Shown in pieces: positions 1 to 5,223 of a stretch of 5,223 bases of DNA. The stretch is taken from positions 1 through 5,223 of the forward strand of contig USPE01000149.1 in the NCBI GenBank assembly GCA_900556545.1, given 5' to 3'. The notes beneath the pieces are model-generated. The model did no database searches. It was not told the origin of the DNA and saw only the letters and a list, made by a program, of their open reading frames with translations. Origin of the DNA: an uncultured Peptococcaceae bacterium (lineage in GTDB: Bacteria > Bacillota > Peptococcia > Peptococcales > Peptococcaceae). Position numbers and translations under genes: made by a program. Each line of letters opens with the position of its first letter. The stretch's first letter is position 1.

Positions 1-34
1 CTTTTTTAAAAGAATTTATTTTTTCATTTCGCTA

Positions 35-63
35 TTGACATTTATTAGCTGGACTTTTACAAA
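35..63 (+). promoter_or_regulatory. Candidate sigma-A-type promoter upstream of spoIVB
   Basis: TTGACA at 35-40 is a perfect -35 hexamer. It is followed after 17 nt by TACAAA at 58-63, which matches four of six positions of TATAAT. Transcription would start near position 70 and give a leader of roughly 210 nt before spoIVB. The region is very AT-rich, so a chance match is possible. In Bacillus spoIVB is read by the forespore sigma factors G and F, not mainly by sigma-A, so the link to spoIVB is inference. Confidence 0.3.
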
Positions 64-271
64 AAATAATCCACTTTTTTCTAGTACATACCATCTGTAA
101 AAAATTTTATTCCGCGCTGCGCATTTCATCATAAAAACCAAACTGACGCCGATTTCATTTTTCTATCCCGCCAATTCCTGTTTATATTGGGTAAATCTTT
201 GACGATTCATCTGATGCTTTTTCGGACAGATTATAGATGGGCAAGAAGATGGAAGGGTGAGTGTTGTCAGT

Positions 272-278
272 GAGGTGA
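272..278 (+). promoter_or_regulatory. Ribosome-binding site that favours the TTG start of spoIVB
   Basis: GAGGTGA matches the extended anti-Shine-Dalgarno complement (GGAGGTGAT). It ends 5 nt before a TTG codon at 284, an ideal spacing. The alternative in-frame GTG at 257 has only GGAAGG directly abutting it, with no spacer. The site therefore argues for translation starting at 284. Confidence 0.6.
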
Positions 279-283
279 CAATT

Positions 284-1477
284 TTGAACAAAATCTTCAA
301 GACCACACTATGTACGCTGCTGATTGCAGGATTAGGCGGCAGCATTTTTTTTGCACAGCGGGATACCGTCGGAGAAGCAGCGGCGCTGTCATTTCCATAC
401 TCGCCGGCCTTGCTGGAGCAATTGGACACCAAGCTCAGCATGCGGCTATTTGAAATGATTCCCGACCATGAGGCCAACAGCCAGCAGTATCCAGAAAAAA
501 TGCTTTACCCCGGCGGGCAACCGGTGGGCATTTTATTGCGAACCGATGGTATTCTGGTGGTGGGACAATCACCGGTAACCGTTGATGGTGTGTCGGTAAA
601 CCCGGCTGAAGAAGCAGGCATTCAAGCCGGCGATGTGATAACCAGCGTAAACGGCGCCACCATAACCCACGACGACCAGCTGGCGTTATTGGTCAATCAA
701 TTAGGGAAACAAAACCAAAAAGTCACGCTGCAAATTCAGCGGGAAAACAAAAACATGAGCAAAGAAATCACGCCTGTTTATTGCCAGGACACCAAGAGCT
801 ACCGCATTGGCTTATTAATCCGTGATAATGCCGGCGGTGTAGGCACATTAACCTTCGTTGATGAAGCTACAATGGAATATGGCGCTCTGGGACATATGAT
901 TTCTAACAATGAGAACCAAAGCAAGATTAATATTTTAAAGGGGAAATTGGTTTCTGCCGATATTCAAGGCATTAAAAAAGGACTGCAAGGATACCCCGGT
1001 GAAAAAATAGGCCGTTTTGTCAGCAATACTTCTCTGGGCACCATAGAAAAAAATACTTCGGCCGGTATTTTTGGGGAAGCCGCAAACATGGATATTTTAG
1101 CAGGCAGCGCTTACAATCAGGCCATTCCGACTGCTGCGCCGAACGAAATTGTATTAGGGCCGGCGCAAATTTTAACAGCCATTGACGGCAACAAGGTAGA
1201 ATCTTTTACAGTAGAAATTGAAAAAGTAATGCCCTCCCATCGTGACGGAAAAGGATTGGTGTTAAAAGTAACCGACCCTGTTCTGTTGGAAAAGACAGGC
1301 GGTATTGTGCAGGGCATGAGCGGTTCACCTATCATTCAAAATGGTAAAATCATCGGCGCAGTGACCCATGTGTTTATCAATGATCCCACAAAAGGATACG
1401 GCATTCTCATTCATGACATGCTGCAGCAAACCAGCATTTTAGAACAAACGCAGACAACCAAACAGGCCGCTGCTTAA
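284..1477 (+). CDS. spoIVB: SpoIVB serine peptidase (peptidase family S55), sporulation
   Basis: SpoIVB is a forespore-made serine peptidase that is exported into the space between the two membranes of the developing spore. In Bacillus it cleaves SpoIVFA, which releases the SpoIVFB protease to activate pro-sigma-K in the mother cell. Numbered from the TTG start (397 aa), residues about 4-24 form a hydrophobic signal anchor. Residues about 76-160 form a PDZ domain (GGQPVGILL, then EEAGIQAGDVITSVNG). The rest is the S55 catalytic domain. The triad is present: His204 in GALGHMI, Asp331 in KVTDPVLL and Ser346 in GGIVQGMSGSPII. The His-Asp and Asp-Ser spacings (127 and 15) equal those I recall for B. 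subtilis SpoIVB (H236, D363, S378). Length is close to the usual 420-440 aa. TTG 284 is preferred for its ribosome-binding site; GTG 257 would add nine residues. The gene is intact and converges on recN. Some spore formers lack SpoIVFA/FB, so the target here is not certain. Confidence 0.95.
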   Translation: MNKIFKTTLCTLLIAGLGGSIFFAQRDTVGEAAALSFPYSPALLEQLDTKLSMRLFEMIPDHEANSQQYPEKMLYPGGQPVGILLRTDGILVVGQSPVTVDGVSVNPAEEAGIQAGDVITSVNGATITHDDQLALLVNQLGKQNQKVTLQIQRENKNMSKEITPVYCQDTKSYRIGLLIRDNAGGVGTLTFVDEATMEYGALGHMISNNENQSKINILKGKLVSADIQGIKKGLQGYPGEKIGRFVSNTSLGTIEKNTSAGIFGEAANMDILAGSAYNQAIPTAAPNEIVLGPAQILTAIDGNKVESFTVEIEKVMPSHRDGKGLVLKVTDPVLLEKTGGIVQGMSGSPIIQNGKIIGAVTHVFINDPTKGYGILIHDMLQQTSILEQTQTTKQAAA

Positions 1478-1570
1478 AGAAAAGATATCCTGCCTATAGA
1501 TTCTGCAATTTTTGATGGAAACATACAGACAACTTTGCTTTTTGCGGTGATGATCACTCCGTAATAAAAA

Positions 1571-1607
1571 AACCGATTCTCCCAAGTTTATTCTTAGAGA
1601 ATCGGTT
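1571..1607. terminator. Bidirectional intrinsic terminator between spoIVB and recN
   Basis: AACCGATTCTC (1571-1581) and GAGAATCGGTT (1597-1607) form a perfect 11-bp stem. Within the 15-nt loop, AAG (1584-1586) and CTT (1593-1595) can add three more pairs. Rightward transcripts leave the hairpin into TTCATTTTTAT. Leftward transcripts leave it into a run of seven T residues (complement of 1566-1572). It sits about 90 nt after the spoIVB stop and 22 nt after the recN stop, so it can end both converging transcripts. Confidence 0.9.
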
Positions 1608-1628
1608 CATTTTTATGATTTTGCTATT

Positions 1629-3317
1629 CTATTCTGACAGTGCTTTATGCTGACCGGCAGTTTTACGCAGCGCTCTAGCATGCTGCAGCTGAAATGCCTC
1701 TTCGCCGCCCAGCATTCTTGCCAGTTCGGCAATTGCTTCTTCTTCCTCCAAAACAAGTACATTGGTCAATGTCTGCTCATCGGCGATTTGTTTCTGAATT
1801 TGAAAATGCCGATCGGCCAAAGCCGCAATCTGCGGTGAATGGGTCACACAGATCACCTGTCCGTGTGCGCTGACAGCTGCCAGCTTTTCAGCTACTTTTA
1901 CTACAATATTGCCGCCAATCCCCGTATCAATTTCATCAAAAATCAATGTGCCAATTTGTTCATGCTGAGCCAAAACCGTTTTAAACGCCAGCATAATGCG
2001 GGACATTTCCCCACCGGAAGCAATCTCACTCAGTGCGCGCAATGGCTGCCCCGGGTTGGCAGACATGAAGAACTCTATCTGATCCAGTCCCTGTGCGCTG
2101 GCAGCTTTTTCTGTAAACTGCACAGAAAAACGAGTTGTACTCATCGCCAGCTGAGAAAGTTGGATAAGCAATCCTTCTGTCAGCTGCTGTGCCAGCTGCT
2201 GCCGTTTATCCCGCACCTGCAAAGCAACCTGTTCAAATTCCTGCCGCTTTTCCAAACAAAGCTGCTGCAAATCCTCAAGCTCTGTATCCCCATGCTCCAG
2301 CTGCAGCACTTCCTGCTGCAAACGCTCCCGCTCTGCAATCAATTCTTCGATAGAAAGATTGTATTTCCGCTTGGCTTTATCCAATGTATATTTTCGCTCA
2401 TTTAAGCGGTCGCGCCGCTGGGCATCATAATCAATTTTACCGCTGTAGCCGGAAAGAGTCAGACCATAATCCTCAGCCAGATAAAGCATGTCCTGCAGAT
2501 TTTTTGCCATTTCATCCAAGCTGGTATCGTACTGGCGCACTGTGTTCAAGCTGTCTACGGTAGCTGTCAGTAAGGCATATACAGAACGCCTGTCGCCATA
2601 TAATGCCTGATAGGATTTTTCTGTTACAGTGGCTATTTTTTCGTAATTATCCAAAACAGATAATTCCCGCTCCAACTGCGCTTCTTCCCCTTCCTGCAGC
2701 TGCAATTCCTCTAATTCCTGCAATTTAAACCGCAAAAAATCCAAACGTTCATTGCGTTCCCGCAACGCACGCTGTAAATGATCTCTTTGCTGTTCGGCAC
2801 GGGCCAAATCCTGATAAGCTTTGGCCATTTTTGCTTTTTCCTGCACAAATCCTTTATCACCAAGGCTGTCCAACAGCTCCAAATGATGCTCTTTATCGGA
2901 AATCGCCTGAAAATCATGCTGCCCATAAATATTAATCAGCAATTTTCCAACCTGACGGAAACTGGCTAATGTAACGGTACGATCGTTAATACGACAAATA
3001 TTTTTTCCACTGGCTGTTAATTCCCGATACAGTATCAGCTGCTCATCAGCTTCTAATTCATATCCCAGTGTCTGCAGCAATCCTTTGACTTCGGACTGCC
3101 CATTATCCAGCAAAAATGTACCTTCCACCATCGCTTTGCTGCAGCCAAACCGAATATCCTTACTGTTGGCGCGAGCGCCCAGTAAAAGAGATACTGCATC
3201 AATAATAATTGATTTCCCTGCGCCGGTTTCCCCGGTTAAAACATTGAATCTGCTGTCAAATTCCAGTTCGATCCGATGAATCAGAGCAAAATCCTTTACC
3301 ATTAACCGCATAAGCAT
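1629..3317 (-). CDS. recN: DNA repair protein RecN (SMC-like ATPase)
   Basis: RecN is a cytoplasmic SMC-family ATPase that is recruited early to DNA double-strand breaks and supports RecA-dependent recombinational repair. The 562-aa product has the usual length. Its N-terminal head half carries Walker A GETGAGKS at residues 29-36 and the family motif NIYGQHDFQ near 129-137. Two charged, Gln/Glu/Leu-rich coiled-coil stretches follow (about 160-220 and 320-385). The C-terminal head half has the ABC signature SGGEMSR (434-440), Walker B LIFDEIDTGIGG (458-469) with D461 and E462, and the H-loop VTHSPQIAALAD with H493. The start MLMRLMVKDF aligns with the typical MLxxLxIKNF opening and has GGCGGTGA 6 nt upstream. 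It lies 16 nt after the argR stop and is the last gene of the operon before the terminator. I saw no GAAC-N4-GTTC LexA-type box just upstream. Confidence 0.97.
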   Translation of the reverse strand: MLMRLMVKDFALIHRIELEFDSRFNVLTGETGAGKSIIIDAVSLLLGARANSKDIRFGCSKAMVEGTFLLDNGQSEVKGLLQTLGYELEADEQLILYRELTASGKNICRINDRTVTLASFRQVGKLLINIYGQHDFQAISDKEHHLELLDSLGDKGFVQEKAKMAKAYQDLARAEQQRDHLQRALRERNERLDFLRFKLQELEELQLQEGEEAQLERELSVLDNYEKIATVTEKSYQALYGDRRSVYALLTATVDSLNTVRQYDTSLDEMAKNLQDMLYLAEDYGLTLSGYSGKIDYDAQRRDRLNERKYTLDKAKRKYNLSIEELIAERERLQQEVLQLEHGDTELEDLQQLCLEKRQEFEQVALQVRDKRQQLAQQLTEGLLIQLSQLAMSTTRFSVQFTEKAASAQGLDQIEFFMSANPGQPLRALSEIASGGEMSRIMLAFKTVLAQHEQIGTLIFDEIDTGIGGNIVVKVAEKLAAVSAHGQVICVTHSPQIAALADRHFQIQKQIADEQTLTNVLVLEEEEAIAELARMLGGEEAFQLQHARALRKTAGQHKALSE

Positions 3318-3333
3318 GTTACTTCACCGCCGT

Positions 3334-3780
3334 TCAATCCAGATAGGACTCCAGTTTCTCAATAATATTTGGGATTTCCTCCATCTTACGAGCTACAACC
3401 AGAATGGTGTCGTCACCAGCAACAGAACCCAAAATTTCCGCCCATTGGGCATTATCCAGCGCAGAAGCAACTGCATTAGCGTTTCCCGGCGCTGTACGTA
3501 TTACAAGGATATTTTCACTGGAAGCATAATTTAATACAAATTCTTTCAACATAAAACGCAGCCGTGTTTCTGACACAGTAATTTCTGTAGGCAGGGAATA
3601 TCGATATTGATCATTGCCGGCAGTAATTTTTATCAGCGCCAGTTCTTTGATATCCCGGGAAACTGTGGCCTGTGTTACGTTAAATCCTTCTTTTTTTAAC
3701 AGATCGGCTAATTCTTCCTGCGTTCCTACAATATTTTCCTTGATTAACTCCAATATCTTCCTATGCCGTTTTGTTTTCAT
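3334..3780 (-). CDS. argR: Arginine repressor ArgR/AhrC
   Basis: This is the hexameric transcription factor that binds ARG boxes when L-arginine is bound; it represses arginine biosynthesis and, in Bacillus, activates catabolism. The 148-aa product, counted from MKTKRHRKI, matches the AhrC family length of about 150. Residues 1-65 form the DNA-binding winged helix, with the recognition motif VTQATVSRDIKEL at 35-47. Residues about 80-148 form the oligomerisation and arginine-binding domain, with RTAPGNA (95-101) and GDDTI (122-126), the acidic pair that contacts arginine. An in-frame ATG at 3792 would add MVIA. I prefer 3780 because the family begins at this point and GGTGAT sits 4 nt upstream. 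The gene follows the nadK stop by 18 nt (6 nt from the alternative start) and precedes recN, the usual Firmicutes arrangement. Confidence 0.95.
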   Translation of the reverse strand: MKTKRHRKILELIKENIVGTQEELADLLKKEGFNVTQATVSRDIKELALIKITAGNDQYRYSLPTEITVSETRLRFMLKEFVLNYASSENILVIRTAPGNANAVASALDNAQWAEILGSVAGDDTILVVARKMEEIPNIIEKLESYLD

Positions 3781-3784
3781 TGCT

Positions 3785-3790
3785 ATCACC
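3785..3790 (-). promoter_or_regulatory. Ribosome-binding site supporting the shorter argR start
   Basis: On the minus strand GGTGAT ends 4 nt before the ATG at 3780. It pairs with the ATCACC end of the 16S rRNA tail, which places the Shine-Dalgarno core about 8 nt from that ATG. The upstream ATG at 3792 has its own possible AGGAA 9 nt away, so the choice is not absolute. Confidence 0.5.
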
Positions 3791-3798
3791 ATCCTGTT

Positions 3799-4659
3799 TT
3801 ATTCCTGAACACCTTTTAATTTTTCCCGCAATACAGCAAAAAAATTCCGTTTTTTGAGTACAACCAGACAAGTATCATGCTGTGCCTTGCTGATTTGAAT
3901 GTAATCTCCCTTTTGCAGTTCCACACCATTTTGTCCATCTACTGTCAGCATCGCCGGCGCATTGTTGGCATCCAGGCAAACCGTCAATGTATGCTCCGGC
4001 GAAAAAATCAATGGCCGGGCAATTAAACTATGGGGGCAAATGGGCGCAACAATACACAAATCAATAGCCGGATATACAATGGGGCCTCCGGCAGACAAAG
4101 AGTATCCGGTAGAACCGGTGGGCGTCGAAAAGATCAGACCATCACCATGATACCGTTCCACCAGCTGTTCCCCCATACGGAGATCCACTTTAATAATCCG
4201 TGATAAAGCCCCTTTTGTTACTACCAAATCATTTAGAGCACTCACATCGGCAATACATTGCTGCTCCCGATATACTTTGGCGGTCAGCATCATGCGGCGT
4301 TCAATCTCATACTCTCCTGCCAGAAGCTGCTGCAAACTTTCAGACAGCTGTTCTACTTCAATTTCTGTCAAAAAGCCCAAATACCCTTGATTAATACCCA
4401 GTATAGGGATTTCTTTTCCGTATACAGTACGGGCTGCACGAAGCATAGTGCCATCTCCGCCAATCACCAATACCAGCTGCACCTCCTGCTGAAAAGCTTC
4501 TTCTGTACAGGCAGGAATCTGCAGCACCTCAGCTTCCTGTCCAATGGCAAGTACACGTACATTCTGCTGTTCCAACAGCACAATCAGCTGTTTTCCAATT
4601 TGTATAATCTGTTCTTTATAACTGTTAATAATAAGTCCTACTGTTTTTATCGCTTTCAT
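3799..4659 (-). CDS. nadK: NAD kinase (ATP/polyphosphate-NAD kinase)
   Basis: NadK phosphorylates the 2' hydroxyl of the adenosine ribose of NAD to give NADP, the only route to NADP; it is a cytosolic, usually tetrameric enzyme. The 286-aa protein has the family length and motifs in order. These are GGDGT at 67-71 with catalytic Asp69, LGINQGYLGFL (87-97), ALNDLVV with the NAD-contacting Asn143-Asp144, YHGDG (170-174), the glycine-rich TPTGSTGYSLSAGG (179-192), ICPHSL (207-212) and TVDGQ (239-243). The glycine-rich loop reads TGY where TAY is commoner, a tolerated variant. The ATG at 4659 has AGGAGA 5 nt upstream, and that site begins inside the TAG stop of the preceding gene. There are 9 nt between the two genes, so expression is probably coupled. 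The next gene downstream is argR. Confidence 0.97.
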   Translation of the reverse strand: MKAIKTVGLIINSYKEQIIQIGKQLIVLLEQQNVRVLAIGQEAEVLQIPACTEEAFQQEVQLVLVIGGDGTMLRAARTVYGKEIPILGINQGYLGFLTEIEVEQLSESLQQLLAGEYEIERRMMLTAKVYREQQCIADVSALNDLVVTKGALSRIIKVDLRMGEQLVERYHGDGLIFSTPTGSTGYSLSAGGPIVYPAIDLCIVAPICPHSLIARPLIFSPEHTLTVCLDANNAPAMLTVDGQNGVELQKGDYIQISKAQHDTCLVVLKKRNFFAVLREKLKGVQE

Positions 4660-4668
4660 TGTCTTCTC

Positions 4669-5190
4669 CTAAAAAACAGGAAGTATGCTGTAGATCCCTA
4701 AACCCAGCAACAGAAAAAATAAACTGTAATACACCAGTCTATACCGTTTTTTATCTGGATAAGAAAAACGTATCTCCTGTAATGTATGGTGTTCCATGTC
4801 TAAAAGCAAAATACCATCTGGCTGATAAACCAGTTTATATTCCAGTAATTGCCGTCTTACATTGGGCAATCGTATTGACCCCTGCTGACCGCTTTTCACT
4901 TCTACAATATAGGTTTTCCATCCTCTGCGCACCAGAAAATCAGCACGCACCGTAATTTTTTCCGGCTGCCCATCCACATAAACAACAATGGTTTCCTGCA
5001 ATTGGGCAGCCAAAATTCGATATCCCCGATGCCGCAAAAACCGAATGGCGTTTTTTTCTGCCTGCAATCCTCGCCGAAATCGTCTGTTGACCTTCCATTT
5101 ACGGCAAAGCCCCCAAATGCAACGATATAAAACACCTCCGGCAACCATGCAGATTATCACTATCCAAATAGTTTGTACAGACTGTGTCAT
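4669..5190 (-). CDS. Membrane-anchored PD-(D/E)XK nuclease-like protein of unknown function
   Basis: I do not recognise a named family. The product is 173 aa from the ATG at 5190. Residues about 7-29 are hydrophobic (IWIVIICMVAGG and on) and are followed by a basic patch RKWKVNRRFRRG. A soluble domain follows with the signature of the PD-(D/E)XK nuclease fold: an acidic residue in the first helix (E45 in LQAEKNAIRFL), ADFLV with D84, IVEVK with E97 and K99, and Q-x3-Y (Q114, Y118 in RRQLLEY) as in RecB/Cas4-type nucleases. A second hydrophobic segment covers about 153-170, preceded by basic DKKRYR. The basic flanks suggest both membrane segments hold the domain on the cytoplasmic side. YraN-like or NERD-like relatives are possible alternatives. 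The ATG overlaps the upstream stop (TGATG), and there is no strong ribosome-binding site, so translation is probably coupled. A TTG at 5193 adds one residue. The gene precedes nadK by 9 nt. Nuclease activity is inferred from motifs only. Confidence 0.75.
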   Translation of the reverse strand: MTQSVQTIWIVIICMVAGGVLYRCIWGLCRKWKVNRRFRRGLQAEKNAIRFLRHRGYRILAAQLQETIVVYVDGQPEKITVRADFLVRRGWKTYIVEVKSGQQGSIRLPNVRRQLLEYKLVYQPDGILLLDMEHHTLQEIRFSYPDKKRYRLVYYSLFFLLLGLGIYSILPVF

Positions 5191-5223
5191 CAATCCAACC
5201 TGTCGTGGGCAGCAGCCACAATA
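5190..5223 (-). CDS. 3' end of upstream gene, probably TlyA-type rRNA methyltransferase (partial)
   Basis: The last ten codons before a TGA stop at 5192-5190 are visible and encode IVAAAHDRLD. The final A of the stop is also the first base of the next gene's ATG. A closing helix with the pattern V-x-x-A-H-x-x-L is common at the C terminus of Firmicutes TlyA proteins (16S/23S rRNA 2'-O-methyltransferase, often annotated as haemolysin A). tlyA is also the usual gene ahead of nadK-argR-recN. The identification rests mainly on synteny and a ten-residue match, so it is tentative; the gene continues beyond the right edge. Confidence 0.45.
   Translation of the reverse strand, partial: IVAAAHDRLD

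Noticed and set aside
50..81. Possible terminator TGGA...TCCA followed by a T-run
   Set aside because: Only four firm base pairs with an otherwise AT-only, bulged stem. The surrounding DNA is so AT-rich that this is expected by chance.
127..133. CATCATA, a match to the sigma-G -10 pattern CATNNTA
   Set aside because: No acceptable -35 element lies at the expected 17-18 nt spacing, and it is about 150 nt from the spoIVB start. A lone -10 match is not enough.
230..235. Perfect TATAAT on the minus strand, a possible divergent promoter
   Set aside because: The region 17-18 nt upstream on that strand (ACCCTT/CACCCT) is not a -35 element, and no minus-strand gene is seen to its left in the window.
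163..477. Open frame of 104 codons on the minus strand overlapping the 5' part of spoIVB
   Set aside because: It is antisense to an intact signal anchor and the region leading to the PDZ domain. It shows no recognisable domain and is a low-complexity Ser/Thr-rich shadow.
1547..1557. Short palindrome GTGAT-G-ATCAC between spoIVB and the terminator
   Set aside because: Eleven bases with 5-nt arms and no T-tract or partner copy in the window; too short to call an operator or terminator.
1839..2405. Open frame of 188 codons on the plus strand inside recN
   Set aside because: It is antisense to the RecN coiled coil and C-terminal head. Its Cys/His/Gln/Leu-rich composition reflects the reverse complement of Gln/Glu/Leu codons, and no domain or start signal is visible.
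4258..4955. Overlapping plus-strand open frames of 98-147 codons across nadK and the nuclease-like gene
   Set aside because: They lie antisense to well-supported coding sequence, show no family resemblance and have no convincing ribosome-binding site.
1..5223. CRISPR arrays, tRNA or rRNA genes, insertion sequences, long direct repeats
   Set aside because: None found on reading both strands. The window is continuous conserved chromosomal genes with short spacers.

Overview
The window looks like chromosomal core sequence from an endospore-forming member of the Firmicutes (Bacillota). The minus strand carries the order tlyA (only its 3' end), an unnamed gene, nadK, argR, recN, which is a well-known Firmicutes neighbourhood. 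The plus strand carries spoIVB, a peptidase gene essentially restricted to spore formers. Base composition is moderate, the intergenic DNA is AT-rich, and several ribosome-binding sites share a GGTGA(T) extension. A Negativicutes or Clostridia origin is plausible, but the sequence alone does not settle it.

Layout from left to right. Positions 1-283 are an AT-rich leader with no convincing gene; a sigma-A-like promoter (TTGACA, 17 nt, TACAAA) is the only candidate signal. spoIVB follows on the plus strand to 1477. A short spacer then holds a strong inverted repeat (1571-1607) with T-tracts on both strands, placed to stop the two converging transcripts. From 1629 to the right edge every gene is on the minus strand and tightly packed. 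In transcription order these are the end of a probable tlyA (stop at 5190), a 173-residue membrane-anchored PD-(D/E)XK nuclease-like protein, NAD kinase, the arginine repressor and RecN. Gaps between genes range from a 1-nt overlap to 18 nt, so this is almost certainly one operon whose promoter lies beyond the right edge.

The operon genes do not form one pathway. NadK makes NADP, ArgR senses arginine, RecN acts in double-strand-break repair, and TlyA (if that is the partial gene) is an rRNA methyltransferase. Their linkage is a conserved synteny. In many Firmicutes spoIVB lies directly downstream of recN on the same strand, whereas here it faces recN head-on, so it has been uncoupled from the operon. 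The least understood element is the small gene between tlyA and nadK. It encodes a nuclease-fold domain with all the expected acidic, lysine and Q-x3-Y positions, held between two transmembrane segments.
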